A stretch of DNA of 64,000 nucleotides from Eucalyptus grandis (GCF_016545825.1 NC_052618.1:7245398-7309397); one strand, 5' to 3'; positions 11,178 through 23,240 are shown, counted from the stretch's first letter. The notes: generated by a model from the letters alone, not told the origin. Program-made: numbers and translations.

Positions 11178-11575
11178 GAAGATAAGCAATACACGTGTAT
11201 TTCTTTTGACTGTAGCTTCTTTTGATTTGCTTGACCTCGCTTCGTGATTCAGTTTTACTCTCATGGATCACCAGCTCCTGTTGCCACGGATTGCCAGCTC
11301 ATGGATCAACTCCCGTTGTCACGGATAGCCAGCTCATTAGTTCAATTGGACGCCAACTCACGACCTTCCTCTCGTTTCAGCTTCCTCTGTTTCGCTTGCT
11401 TCTTCAGTTTGGCTTTTCTACCGATGCTGACTTCTATGCACTTCCGATCTTGCAAAACTTGTTTAATTCTTCTAACACCCCCCTCTCTCTCCATCAGAGC
11501 ACCTCGTCTCCTCGCAACTCAAGCTTTTGAGCATAGGTTCTCGCCTGCCGTCCCTACTACCCACAGCCCCATAAT
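11178..11575. other. Unassigned flank, pyrimidine-rich
   Basis: It contains short internal repeats of the phrase GGATTGCCAGCTCATGGATC (for example near 11265-11345). Overlapping open frames here are unlike any known protein and are probably chance. Confidence 0.3.
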
Positions 11576-11639
11576 CATCACTTGCTATTCTCCCTCTAAC
11601 TTCAACCTCGATGGCTGCCCTCTCCTCGTGAGCAAAGTA

Positions 11640-13500
11640 GTGCAGTGCTGGTCGAAGGGCTCGTGTTGGTACAGGATCGTGATCGCTAGAATTGAAGCCA
11701 AGACCAATAGTGATAGGAGAGTGACTGAGAGCGAGGGCTTCAACGAGGTTTTAGTGGGTGGCAATGGCGGCGGCGAGCCGACTCTTGACTCGGACATGTG
11801 TGCAATAGCGATGAAGAGAGGTTCATGGTGGATGTTCTTGCAAGTATAAAGCTCGACGAGAGAATCGGCAAATGGCTCATCGTCTTTCTTCACTTCACTT
11901 CAAAGGGAAGGTGAAGTATCTCTTCTTACATTCATTTATTGTTTTCATTACCATTGAGAGAGAGAGAGAGTAGCTTGAGAAAAGTCAAGATGCGAGTACT
12001 CAAGTACGAGTATCTTTTTCACCGAAGGGTATCCTTGTTGATATTTTAGTAGACCGGACAAGCTAGTCATCCGGTGGCCGTGACACAATACATGGTGCAG
12101 TTTAGACTGCAAAAAGAAGGCACTAGTCGGATTGAATAGTGTCAGGATAGTATTAGCCCCCTAATTAACTCAACCACAAGAACAGCCGGTAAAATATTAA
12201 GATTACTATAGGTTCCTCGATAGCAGGCACAAAACCTGCAAAACACAAACTAGTCTCAATGAGATTCACAAAGAAAATGGATAGCTATGACTAAAAAATA
12301 AATCCTCAATATCTAACGAAGAATCTGGAGAACCAGACAGCTGGCACCCTTGCCTTCTGCCAGACCCTCCTCTAGGCGGCACTCCTGCCAGAGCTTTACT
12401 TCACCACCCTCAGATTCCTAAAATAGGCCTTAGGCTTTGACTATTCTACTGCTACTTTGAAATCAACGAGAACAACTGCGTTAACACCATCCAACTTTAC
12501 TCAGCTCCTTCGTCTCCGCCTCCTGTAGCTGCCTCTCCCTCGGTCGCACTCGCAACTTTACCGCACCACCTGCGGCCACTCAAACAATGACTGCATCATC
12601 GACATCTTTGACGGCGTTGCCGTCTAGGGGGAGCTTGTGGTGAGACAATGGCAGTCCCAGCCTTCCTCATGGGGGCCTCTCCCCGACGAGAAGCGTGGGT
12701 TCACGCTCCAGATTAGGAAGTGCAACAATGAGCTCATCCTCGACTCCTACCTGGACTACATCATGGACAAGGCCAACAACATCCACCGTAAGAACCAAGA
12801 ACGCCTCCTTAACACTAATTCGTGCGGCGGGTGGAAATCGGTGCCGTTGAAGCACCCGAGCACCTTTGACACATTGGCCATGGACCCATAGAGGAAGAGG
12901 GACATCATGGAGAACCTCCATGACTTCACGGCTGGGAAGGACTTCTATCAGCAAACGGGCGGGCCTGGAAGCGGGGCTACCTACTCTTCGGCCAGCCCGG
13001 GACGGGGAAATCAAGCAAATACTGCCGCCATGGCCAATTTCCTTGGCTATGACATCTACGAGCTTGAGCTAACCAAGGTGTGCTCTAACTCCTAGCGAGC
13101 AGCAGAGACCCACCGAGCCCCGAGAGAGCGTTAGAGCATAAAGCAAACAAGCCGAGCAAGAACTAGAGCATAGCATGAAAAAGCACGACCCACCGAACAC
13201 AAGCGCCGGAGCAAAGAGCGAAGAAGTGACGCCCAATGAGTGTTGAACGAGAGCGAGAGCAGAGAGGGAGCGAGCACCGGAAGGAGTGAAGACAAGGGAA
13301 CTGAAATTTTGAATTCATGAGAGGTCTATATAAGGAGAAAAATGAGGAGAGAAAGTGAAATAACTCCCCAGCATGTCTATGTAGGTCTAGTGCCCATTAT
13401 ATGGGAACCTATTATCAAGGGAAAAGAAAGAGGAAATTAATATTTTCTATGTGCAAAGAGCAGTGTGGTCGTGTGTGGAGAAAATATTGGGTCGTCCGAG
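11640..13500 (+). repeat. AAA-carrying repeat, copy 1
   Basis: This block matches 23577-25320 in the same orientation and order: a segment with a minus-strand frame KKDDEPFADSLVELYTCKNI, a CTTCAAAGGGAAGGTGAAG stretch, a truncated AAA ATPase, then the Z module with the MNSKFQFP frame. The two copies differ by many substitutions and small indels. Copy 1 has extra sequence around 12080-12320. Left homology begins near GGTCGAAGGGCTCGTG (about 11648). Confidence 0.75.
12330..13095 (+). pseudogene. BCS1-type AAA ATPase fragment, copy 1 (AATP/HSR4-like)
   Basis: Plant AATP/BCS1-like AAA ATPases are membrane-anchored ATPases of mitochondria, ER or other membranes. The pieces, in several frames, are an N-terminal LAFCQTLL anchor-like segment, an ERFEIN-type stretch, DEKRGFTLQIRK, LDSYLDYIMDKANNI, HPSTFDTLAMDP followed by a stop, KRDIMENLHDFTAGKDFYQ, a Walker A region (PGTGKSS in one frame), and AAMANFLGYDIYELELTKV. 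A stop codon replaces a residue after LAMDP and an indel splits Walker A from AAMANFLG. Similarity ends abruptly after LTKVCSNS at about 13095; Walker B and the rest are missing. Confidence 0.85.
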
Positions 13501-13791
13501 AGCACCATGTCAGCATGGTCTCCAACCACTTACGCAGCGCCACGTGAAAGCGTGGGCCCACTTGATTCTTCTACCTTCTTGCTCTCTCTCTCCTCCCTTC
13601 CTCCAATCTCTAGCCTTCTTTCTCCTCTCCTAGCCTACACACATTTTCTCCCCTCCTAGCCCACACGCCTCCTCTGCAATGCATTTGTCATGGAAGGAAA
13701 GAGAAGCAAACGATTTTTGTTCCTCTCTAGCTACTACGAACCCCATTTCTTTCTCCTCACGAAGGGTTCGAAATTCTCTCTTTCTGCTCTC
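13501..13791. other. Pyrimidine-rich leader-like sequence
   Basis: CT-rich sequence with short overlapping open frames on both strands and no recognisable domain. It grades into the tandem array that follows. Confidence 0.3.
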
Positions 13792-14160
13792 GTTACTGCT
13801 CCGCCGTTCGTCAAGTGGTCGTACCCCCTCCATCGCTGACGAACCATATTACGGCTGTCCCTACTCTGGCCCTCACTCGCTTCTCTCTCCGTGCTCGTTG
13901 CTACTTCAGTGTTCGTTCCGGAGTTCGTGAAGTGGCCATTCCCCACCCAAGCTGACAAAGGAGGTGCCCTTCCTTTGGTGCTTACTCTCTTCTCTCACCG
14001 CGCTCGTTACTGCTCTATCGTTTGTGGATCGGCTGTTCCCCTGACATCGCCGACGAAGCATGTGCCCCTATTTTGGCGCTCACTCGCTTCTCTTTCCATG
14101 CTCGTTGCTGCTCTGTCATTTGTCGAGCGGCTGTTCCCCCACCATTGCCAACGAAGCACA
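13792..14160. repeat. Diverged tandem array, about 3.6 units of 98-109 bp
   Basis: Units begin GTTACTGCTC or GTTGCTGCTC at 13792, 13897, 14006 and 14104. Each continues with TCGT..GCGG-like, TTCCCC.CC and GACGAAGCA-type blocks and ends GCTCGTT. Units differ at many positions, so the array is old. Open frames in all directions are by-products of its GC content. Confidence 0.7.
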
Positions 14161-15312
14161 TTAAGGCCGTAACAATTATGCTTCATCAACCGATTGGAGG
14201 AGGAGGGAGGGCCGTTTCTTCCTGAAGCGGAGGGAGGCGGCAAAGATCTGGCTGTGTTGGGGTGGGAGCGAAGTCTAAGGCACATGTCCTACCATGTGCA
14301 TTGCGAAGTCGGTCAGCGATTCGGCTCGGTGACTATGACTCAAGCCCCAAGGGGAGGTTGTTGACTGGTCGAACTTCGTCATTCAAGGTGCATTTAGGGC
14401 TTTCTTTTCTTCCCTTGTCTTCATTGCTATGTCCAATAGGATGAATGTTTTCCATGGGCACGGTTGGTGTTCTTTGGTGTTGGGCTCTTCTTTTCAGTTT
14501 TTGAACAATCGAACTGGACATTTAATTCGCCTCTCTTCTATGCTTCGTTTGATTTGAACCGTATGAAGTCGATTAAATGGTTTCATAGCATCAGAACATT
14601 GGCAAGCTAGCAAATGTTACTTGATGTGTGAAATCATCTTCCCACTGTAAGGTTCTGTGTCCTTTCTCGCCATAATTTTCTGACAAGAGATCTGGTTTTA
14701 GTCCTAACCCATTTGCATGGTGCATTTTACTCTGCAAGATTTGCTTATAGCTTTTGAGAAGATAAACTCATACCTAAGCAAGAAAGGGAACTATTGGTTG
14801 GGAAAACAAGAGCTTCTTTCAAGATGAAATATCATTATTGGCATTGGGTGCTTATATAACATCATTAGTGATGTGAATCTCTGAGTGACCATGAAAGCAT
14901 TTGTTGCAAACTGACGAGTGCTTGCCTTATCACATGCCCTTGGGTACTAGCCCGTGTACAAGCATGTCTCTTGTTTTCATCATCCTATTAATTGGAACTT
15001 GCAAATTGCTTCTGTGTATGATGGTTTGTACTTAGGAGAAGCACACTTGTTTGTGTGCATTTCATGTTTGTGCACTAACAACCACGGGTTGGTGTTTGCA
15101 TTTACATAGCATTTAGAAAGTATTAGTTATTCAATGAGGAATGAGGGTTGACGCTTGTGATTTTTAACGACAAAGGTTTGGTGCTTACTGGAATATGGAT
15201 TTCGAGTTTGTTATACATGTTTTTGAACTCAATAAATCTATACACCCATCCTCTGTTGCTCTTTGCATGCACAAAACGTTGGATTTTGAAATTCGGTTAC
15301 TTTTTATGACTT
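14161..15312. other. Intron-like unassigned sequence
   Basis: T-rich non-coding DNA. A short open segment ending LTGRTSSFK before a GTGCAT at about 14389 could be an old exon, but no family was recognised. Confidence 0.3.
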
Positions 15313-15314
15313 AG

Positions 15315-15427
15315 GTCCTGAGGACAATGTGGCTTGAGTACTATCAGCAACAAGTGGAAATGCTTGAGGGCTTCAATGAAATGGATGCTTTAACTGAACG
15401 TGGATTTATTCCTGGAATGACAAAGGT
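15315..15427 (+). pseudogene. Metal tolerance protein (CDF/MTP, MTP9-11 type) exon fragment
   Basis: Plant MTP9-11 proteins are Mn-type cation diffusion facilitators of the Golgi/prevacuolar membranes. After an AG acceptor the sequence reads GPEDNVA, then with one extra T at GCTTGAG shifts frame to EYYQQQVEMLEGFNEMDAL and ERGFIPGMTK, followed by a GTCATT donor. This is the conserved cytosolic N-terminal exon that precedes the first membrane segment. No later transmembrane exon was found nearby, so this is a lone, frameshifted exon. Confidence 0.7.
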
Positions 15428-15588
15428 CATTCTTGAATTTTGATGCTCTATACTGCCTACTAAATTAATATGGTACCTCAATCTGATAGGAAGTTTAAGT
15501 GTCTGTCTAACAGTTCCATTTGGAATGAGTCTTATATTGGGATTTTCCCTCATCACTTAAGATGATTCATTGTTACCGCTTACTGTAG

Positions 15589-17070
15589 GCCCCAAGGCAA
15601 GATCCTATCTGCTGCTGCTTGCTCGCGTGAAGCACCTGGCTGTTGAGACAGTTAGTGGATTGATCTTGTACAGAGTTTTATAGAAGGAAGTACCTTTGCA
15701 GAAATATTGTTGGAATTACAGTGTCCAGTTTGTATCAGCCTTTCAGACATGCATTCTTATGCACAAGGCTTGACGTAAACATTTTTCTAAGCACGAGTTT
15801 TGTGGAGAAATCATCTTATGTTAAATGCATTGGATGCAGCAGGCCTATGATTCTACTCTCGTAATTAACTGCTTATATAGCAGTTTTTTCCAAGAAGATT
15901 TACCTATCTCCTACCGCCTTTATGGTTATAGAAAAAGAAAATGTCTATAGTAGTTCCTTACGTTTTCAGTGACCTTGAGATGTTCTTGTTTATGTTTGGA
16001 AATTGCTTGCCATGGCTGTGTTTATCGTGTTTCTGTTGTTCATATTATTGCAAACTGATGATGATCTAGGCTGCAGGAATGCCTTTTCAAATTTTAAAGA
16101 GCTGGTTGAGAGCATCAGAATTGAAATTCCCTCAAATAATCGAGTTTATAACCTTTCATGGCCGAACTTGTCATTTTGTTAATGGATTGGACTTTCCTTG
16201 GATGTATTCAGACCCATTATTGCTCTTTGCTTGTTCTCTTTAAGAACACTTTGAGCCTTGATGACCTTCTGTGTGATGCAATTCTTTTGACTCTTTGGAT
16301 GTTTGGATATCATTGTGTTGCACTACTTATGATCGATTAATTACTTCCCCTTCAATTTAGTGTCCTTTTATCAAGGAATAGAATGTGTTGTTGATTTCAG
16401 TTTCATGAGTTGGTCATCTGAACAGCAACATCATGCAGACAGTGGCTTTTGGCTAGAGAAGGTGCACATAAGCTTGATGTCTGTTTCCCTAGGGTTTGTA
16501 CCCATCACCCCTCTTAACATATTTTCTATCTTGTGGTTTTTTTTTTATTCCTAAAGTTGAGACTTTGGATCTATGGTAAATAATTTTGTGCCAATCCAAT
16601 TGGACTTGTAATTTTTTGGAATTTTTTTTTTTTTTTACTATTCTAAAATTGAGTTTGTTGACCTGAGTGTATCCTATCTTTTAGCCTTTTACCATTCTTA
16701 TGTGATTTGGGAATTAAGGGCCTTAGTATTGCCAAATAGCTTTAGTGTTCCATTTTCTTTCGGGTTTTCTGTTAGACGTCCTTATAAGTACAGGGTCATA
16801 AGACTTATATAAAACTTACTGTAAAACTTACTGTAAATTTTATGACTTGACTGGATTCAGAGTCAAAATGATGGGAGATTCCAGGTTTTCGGTTGCCTGA
16901 CGTGGTGTTTTTTAGCAGTTATGAGCACTTAACTGTATATTTATTCTCTTTTTTTGTTGCTCTGTTTAATTATTCATTGCTTCGACAATTCTTTTCCCCC
17001 TGTTCAGGATTCTCTAACTGGGAAACTGGGTCAGTCTTCCAAGGAGATCTGGTGGGTAGGCTCCGCATGA
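15589..17070 (+). other. Exon-like segments of an unrecognised gene
   Basis: Several short stretches look like exons. At 15589-15683, after TACTGTAG, there is an open helical segment (KARSYLLLLARVKHLAVE...) ending in a stop. At 16077-16140, after CTGCAG, NAFSNFKELVESIRIEIPSN is open. At 16401-16461, between TTTCAG and GGTGCAC, the frame reads SWSSEQQHHADSGFWLEK. At 17008-17070, after GTTCAG, it reads DSLTGKLGQSSKEIWWVGSA then TGA. The last two join in phase 0. No family is recognised and transcription is unproven. Confidence 0.35.
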
Positions 17071-17865
17071 CATGCAAAAAAAAGGCAGAAGCAGTTTCCT
17101 TCTTTTTTCCATTGAGGTGTCAGAGTCTCTGTAAGTTCTATTTTGATATTGGTTTCTTTTTCTTTATCCTTTCTCTTTGTTTGGCATGAATGTCTCGCTG
17201 TGTCTTAGGCCCCGTTTGGTTGGGCTTTCCCAAGGGGCTTTCGCCCCGAAAGCCCCTTTGGGGAAAATATTTGGTGTTTGGCAACCATTTTCGAAAGCTA
17301 CTTGGCTAAATGTCAGCATTCCCGATGCTGAAAGCCCAAAGCTGAGGAGGACCAGCTTTGAGCATTGAGCATTTTGGAAATGCCCGTTTACTGTTCATCG
17401 ATTACTATTCATCTTCTTCCTCCTCCTTCCCTCTTCGTCGACTACTGTTCTTCGTCTTCCCCGCCGGCCGAGAGTTCGGCTTTCCCGGTAGCCGCCATCG
17501 CTGCGTGGGGGTCCCACATCCTCGGTGACCACCGCCCGGGGTGGCGGGACCCGCGACCCAGGCGGCGTCGCCTGGGTCGCGCGAACCCAGCAAAGTGCCG
17601 CCGGGTCACGTGAACCCAGGCGACGCCGCCCGAGGTCGCACGCCCGCCCGGGTCGTGCGGACCCGATTTGGCCGGCGAGGCCTAGGCGGCGTCGCCCGAG
17701 GTCGCGCGACCTCAGCAGCCCGGCCGGCGGCTAGATCTAGGTTCTCTAGACCTTGGCCAGCCTCGCCGTTGAATTGAGTTTCAATGGATTTTTAAAAAAA
17801 AAAATGAAAGCCCTTTGAAAATGTTGGGTTTACCAAACGGTATTTACACCAAAGACACTTTCCAA

Positions 17866-19330
17866 TGCTCAATTAGGGCTGAGCGCGGTTTCCGGGTTAC
17901 CCGGAACCGAACCGAACCGAGGAGGGTCCGGTTCGGTTCCCTTCCAAGGGGGACCGGTTCCGGTTCCGGTTCCAAGCGAATCGAACCGGTTCGAACCGAA
18001 CCGGTTTCGAACCGAACCTGTTTCGAACCGAACCGAACCTGTTTCGAACCGAACCTGTTTCGAACCGAACCTGCTTTGGGAACCGGAACCGGAACCGGTT
18101 ACTTAGGGCAGAAAAAGCTCGACCTTGGATGTTCTAGTGACTTGTATGTGATGTTCTAGTTGAATTTTGGCTTCGGCCTCTAAATGAAAGTTGTAAAGGA
18201 CTTCTTGTAGTATAACATACTCAAATTTGGGACAAAACAAACAAGTATAAGTGGGTGAAATCGTTATTCTTTGGAAAGACTGGATCTGGAGATTTTGGGA
18301 CCGACCCTTGATGAATGCATGGACTGTAAGGCAACCTTTTTGTCGAAATTTCACTTTTGTTTCTTAACAAAAGTTGTAAAGGACATCTTGAGGTACAACA
18401 TATAAAAAATTTAGAGAAAAAAAACAAGAATAGGTAGGTGAAATCGTGGTCCTTTGGAGATGGTTAGATCTGGAATTACGGTACTACAAACAGGGATTTT
18501 AACCGTCCATATTTAATTATATAGGACGAATTTGACTTCGATTTTTTCATGAAGTATCTACCTTATGGTCTTGGCTATCACATAGTCGAATTTCATAATT
18601 TTTGAAGGTCATTTGGGTATTTAATCGGAAATTTTTCTAAAACTGTGCAATCTGATGTGTTCGGATCTTGTAAGTTGCAATGCGTGGACTATATCATTTT
18701 TTATGAGGTTCTTTTGGAAATGTGTTCCGCATGAAATATCTCTCTTCATGTCTTCCCTACAACATATTTAAATTTCGTAATTTTTGTAGTTTATTTGCCT
18801 ATTTAACCAAAAATGTTTCAAAAACTGTGCAAGTAGAGAATAGGAAAAGTAAATCGATTTTATCTTTTGATCCAGAATGAATTGGACTACGATTTCTTCA
18901 TGAAACTTGTACCTCTAGGTCTTAAATACAACGTGTCCAAATTTCAGAATTTTCTGAGTTCATTTAAGTGTTTAATCGAAATTGTTTTCAAAACTTGTAC
19001 CTCTAGACATTCTTGTTCTAGTGGTGTTTTATTTCTACTTTCTAGTTTGCTATTTGTTTTGAAATTTCTAATTATATTCTATTATTGTTGTGCAGTGCGA
19101 AGTTAATGTATCAAGATAACATGTCAATGGGAAGTTATCGTGTAGTATACACGTACATTATAGTTTTTTTTGGTAACGTGCATATACGTTATAATTTTTG
19201 TTTGGTAACGTGCGCATACGTTATATTTTTTTTGGTAACGTGCGCATATGTTATAGTTTTTTTTTTTGTAACGTGCGCGTACGTTATAGTTTTTTTGGGT
19301 AACGTGCGCATATGTTATAGTTCAAATCTG

Positions 19331-19361
<31 letters not shown>

Positions 19362-19537
19362 AACTCCGTTGGAACCTGGAACCGACCCCGGAACCCGTGA
19401 CAGGGTAGGTTCCAGGTTCTCGGTTCCCACGGGTAGGTTTCAGGTTCCTCATTTTGAGGAACCTGTACCCGAGGGTAGGTTCCAGGTTCCGGATGGAACC
19501 GAACCGGAACCTGGAACCGCTCACCCCTATGCTCAAT
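17866..19537. mobile_element. Non-autonomous hAT element with 8-bp TSD
   Basis: The element at 17874-19529 (1,656 bp) is flanked by identical 8-bp repeats TGCTCAAT at 17866-17873 and 19530-19537. Its ends are TAGGGCTGAGCG and CGCTCACCCCTA, inverted repeats with one mismatch. An 8-bp TSD with TAGGG-type ends is diagnostic for hAT. Subterminal GGTTC/GAACC words (17880-18110 and 19360-19520) look like a transposase-binding array. The inside has diverged repeats of about 180 bp (TGAAA..TTGTAAAGGAC, CATGAA..T..ACCT), a minisatellite and poly(A), but no transposase. Confidence 0.9.
19140..19322. repeat. Minisatellite of GGTAACGTGCGCATACGTTATAG units
   Basis: About five units of 30-36 bp share the core AACGTGCGCATACGTTATA separated by T runs. 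Each core is nearly self-complementary around TGCGCA, so every unit can form a small hairpin. It lies inside the hAT element just before a 29-base poly(A) run. Confidence 0.8.
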
Positions 19538-19654
19538 TTGCCAAACGTCCAAGCATTCCCGAAAACTCCTTTACCCCAAGGATATTTGCATTTGGCCAAG
19601 GGCATTCCCTCAAAGCCGAACCAAACGGGGCTACTATATTCTCAATAATTTCAG

Positions 19655-19875
19655 GTTCATGGCTTTGTATACGTTCTTGCCAAACAAGATAAACAACTAG
19701 TTACTTACTTAAATGATATTTTCGAGATTTCCAAGGGCAATAAGATGGTTGTAGTACAATGGTTTCACAAAATTGATGAGGGTAGGATTAATTTGCCTTG
19801 CGTTTTTTTATGACAGAGATTTTCTTTTCTGTCTTCAAGATCTTAACATCGAATGTATAGATGTTTGGAGCTTGA
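19655..19875 (+). pseudogene. BAH-domain protein fragment
   Basis: BAH domains bind nucleosomes or modified histone tails in plant chromatin regulators. After TTTCAG the frame reads VHGFVYVLAKQDKQ, VTYLNDIFEISKGNKMVVV and QWFHKIDE. After a one-base shift it continues FYDRDFLFCLQDLNIECID, the segment seen as FYDREIFFS-QDLSIECIDG in plant agenet/BAH proteins. The frameshift and lack of the remaining domain mark a fragment. It directly follows the TIR element. Confidence 0.65.
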
Positions 19876-21189
19876 ATCAAATAGTTACAATTGCATTCTT
19901 GGATTTGCGTTCATTATCTTCATCGCATTGCCATTGGCCAAAGCCAACTCAGCTACCCTCCCTTTGGCTCTTTCTCTCTCACGTTAAATGTTTCCAACAT
20001 TCATATCCGTGAAATTGTCATCAATGAAGCAGGTAGATCAAAAAGAATAATGAATGGTTTCTTCAAGTACTTTTGCGGCCTTAATCCCTTTTCGTGGATA
20101 AACACTCCAAACAATCTATTATTTATAATTGCAAAAATAGAGTACAGGTGCTCAACAATTAAGCTTCCTAAACAGCTCAAGAGACAAGGGAATTCTTACA
20201 AGCATAAAAAGCAATAATCATATTGCTAAAAGTATATGCAATTACACACCAAAACCACATGTGTTCGTCAAATTAGGACTTCATAACACATTATCTTATA
20301 TACTTAATGAATTGCTCAACATAAAAACATATGCCTCCTGACAAATTTTTGTGTGATCGTGCATTATCTCCACTTTCAAAATCATTCAATTCATTCATCT
20401 TAGGAAGTTGAAAAGAATTAGATGACTCCTGTACAAAGGAATAAAATATATTTTAAGAAAAGACACAATTTTCTAGACAATGGGCATGTATAAATATTAT
20501 CTCAAAAAATGCAAGTTAACAAAAGTGAGACGGCTAGTACCTGGCTCAAATGTTTTCATGGGATCTATTATGATACTCCAATATCTATTCATAAGAAAAC
20601 ATTATTAATAAGCATTAAAATAGTTTACTAAAGATGAAATGATGCTGCAATCTCAATTGATTTTCATAATAGGTACTTGACTAATGAATGGGGAATATCC
20701 ATTCATAATCCTTGGCGGCATGATAAATGATTGTTGCATATATATAAAAGAAATGACATCATTAATATAATGTAATAAAATGGTTTCATGGGACATTAAA
20801 TTTCAATCAAACATTAAATTAGTAACCCAAGCTACTATATACTTGATTAGTGAACGGGAAAAACCCATTCATAATCCTTGACGTCATAATGTATACTTGT
20901 TGCATCTATGTATATAAAAAAACAAATTGATCAAAAAAGTATAATGTTAAAACGAATGTTGAACTCAGAGAGACACTTGATTATGAAAATTAAGATTTAC
21001 TATAGGACCACCAATGTTGCCAAGACAAAAGGCATTTTTAATTTGATTTGCATTTCTTGAATAATCCGATAAATGAGTTTCAACATGTGTTGTTTGAATA
21101 GCTAGCTCTATATTACAAAATAAGAAATATATTAATTGGCATCATGTAACATAAGAATAAACTAAACATATTAACTAGAACTCTATGTC
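19876..21189. repeat. AT-rich region with a diverged tandem pair (about 166 bp)
   Basis: The segment from about 20674 (TACTTGACTAATGAATGGG ... CCATTCATAATCCTTG) recurs at about 20840 (TACTTGATTAGTGAACGGG ...), a period of 166 bp with similarity over roughly 100 bp. No coding sequence is recognised in the rest. Confidence 0.5.
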
Positions 21190-23240
21190 AATTAGCTCAC
21201 CTTAACTTTCTACTACATCAAGGGTATTATTTTCTTAGATTTTTTTTTTTTTAATTATTTTTTTCTCACTTGAGGCTTTAAGCCTTCCATAATTTGTTCT
21301 CTTTCCTTTCTTTTGAAGGGGGTCCAATACCAACATATCACACAAAGAAGCCTCGTTATTATTATCATCACTAGCACCATCTGTCACAACCACGCTTGAG
21401 TTGTATGATAAAATTTCAGCAACTGTTGCATTTAAGTTCTTCTTCGCTATTCTCATAGTATTTCTATCTTAGGCTCCCAAACTCATCACTTCAAAAGCAT
21501 TTTGCGTTAATGTGGAAAATCTATTAAAAGTAGATGGACCTTCTGACATTTCATGAGATTCATCATTCATATATTCTCGCTTTGCACCTTTAGTCTATCT
21601 TTTCAAAATATAAGCAGATAAAATGACTAAAACTAAAACTGATGTGTTCCCATTCAATATGTACAAAGCACCGCGACACAACCAACCTTTTGATTCAAAT
21701 AACTTGCATTCACAAGAAACAAAAAAGTCAACAGGATTGATCTAACAATAGGTTCACCTTGAATCTTCTTACACTTGAGAGTGTATTCATAAACCAACCC
21801 GTTGAAAGCAGTACTTGAAATCTGTTGGGAGACAGTTTGCAAAAATTATTCATAAAATCTTTTAAAAATGGCATGAGTGTACATCAAAGCGGCATGTGTC
21901 AATATCCCGTTATGCAAAATATGCAATTTGGGCTACTCACAATAATTATAATCATCTTGACATTCAATCTCTCTCATATGTTTCAATTGTTCATCATAGT
22001 GGTGGACAAATACTACAAGACTTGATGTCTTAACCAACATTTATTGGAAGACATTGTTAGTGCTCTTGCTCCTTTGACTTGATGTAATACCACAAGAAAA
22101 AATATCGCAACCAAAAGCTGAACTCTATTCATGTCTCAAGTCATACAACCTCTGAAGCCAACTATTATTCTCATTGCCCCACTCCTCATCCATTTTTCTC
22201 CAAGTAGATTCAAATTCTTATTCTGATTTGCATCTATACATAAGTTTTGAGAAATATTTATCCTTAAATTCCGGCTTGTGATAAAGATGTGGAATGTTTT
22301 GATTGGCATTTTTCTCAATATGCTAAGTACATAAGCGATGTTGAGTATTTGGGAACACCATTCAAATGGCTTTTGCCATTGCTTGGTCTTGATCAGTGAA
22401 AATGGTTTTTGGAGCCTTATTTCCCATAGACTTCAAAAACACCTCAAATAATCACATAAATGAATTTGTAGTTTCATCCGATAAAAATGTATAACCAAAC
22501 AAAGTATTCTTCCAATGATAATTAACTCGAACAAAAAGCGCACATATCAAGTTATACTTGTTAGTACGATAGGTGGTATCAAAAATCACAACATCACTGA
22601 AATAATCATAATCAAATTTGGACAAACTATCTCTCAAAAATATATTTGTCAATCTACCATTTTGATCTACCTGTTGTGCATAGAAAAACATTGGATTTTG
22701 CATTTACATGCAATAAAAATTATTCAAAAAACTTTGACAATCACCCCGCTTATAAGATTTGATCTTTCACTTTGTAGAAAATTTTGACAATCACGTAGGA
22801 TGAAACCTAAGTTTTAGCTTCCTCCCGCTTCGTTGGCCAAGAATGTATATGCCATTGTCCCCTAATGCTAGCTTTAGCCATGTCAACTAAAACCCCTTTG
22901 TAAGTATTAGAAATCATTATTCCACATCTTATTAAGTGCTTTTAATGTTCTAGTATAAACTCATAATTGTGCTCGGAACATACTCCACGACTTCATGAAC
23001 GCCATTCTCAACCTGAAATTTGATAAAAGCAGGACAACCATATCTAATTTCAAGTCTTTCGTATTTTCTTTCTTGATAAGATGAGTTGACAGAATACCCC
23101 TCACAATTACACACACAAATATGTCGAGTTATTTCTCCTTTGTCGTTTTTTCTAGTCTTAAACTTCATCACTCCAAAACCTTTGCCTATAGCATAGGCCA
23201 CATATTTATGATATTCTTTAAGTTCACTTGCAAAAACCAT
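21190..23240 (-). pseudogene. FAR1/FRS-like transposase-derived gene, degenerate
   Basis: FAR1-related proteins are transcription factors derived from Mutator-like transposases. The minus-strand order is a FAR1 DNA-binding domain from 23240 (GFGVMKFKTRKNDKGEI, CNCEGY, R-YGCPAFIKFQVENG), then the MULE transposase core (SDVVIFDTTYRTNKYNLICALF near 22600, FGYTFLSDET, FTDQDQAMAKAI near 22390, CVLSILRKMP-like His motif). Next comes a SWIM-like C-rich region near 21700 and an acidic/Lys C-terminus (21456-21235). Several in-frame stops (for example TGA after MAKAI) and frameshifts (after VEYVP) break it. Reconstructed length is like ordinary FRS proteins. Confidence 0.85.

Larger units (their letters stand above)
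17206..19633. mobile_element. TIR element with GGCCCCGTTTGGTT ends, interrupted by a hAT element
   Basis: The left end, TA-GGCCCCGTTTGGTTGGGCTTT (17206 on), is the inverse of the right end CCAAACGGGGC-TA (to 19633). Matching inner words (AAGGGGCTTT, CCAAGGGCATT) extend about 35 bp. The flanking dinucleotide is TA on both sides; a longer TSD is not clear, so the superfamily is undecided (Tc1/mariner-, Harbinger- or hAT-related). The core at 17400-17760 is strongly GC-rich with GGGTCGCGCGACC-like words and no transposase. Without the nested insertion the element is about 770 bp. Confidence 0.65.

Noticed and set aside
11244..11849. 201-codon plus-strand open frame
   Set aside because: Crosses the boundary between copia flank and the AAA repeat; the part in the repeat is not kept open in copy 2. 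The opposite-strand frame is shared by both copies but also unrecognised.
17365..17777. Arg/Pro-rich open frames in several phases
   Set aside because: GC-rich low-complexity core of the outer TIR element; no domain.
18120..18870. Hidden transposase gene in the hAT element
   Set aside because: Both strands contain only short frames and diverged ~180-bp repeats; no hAT dimerisation or catalytic motif.
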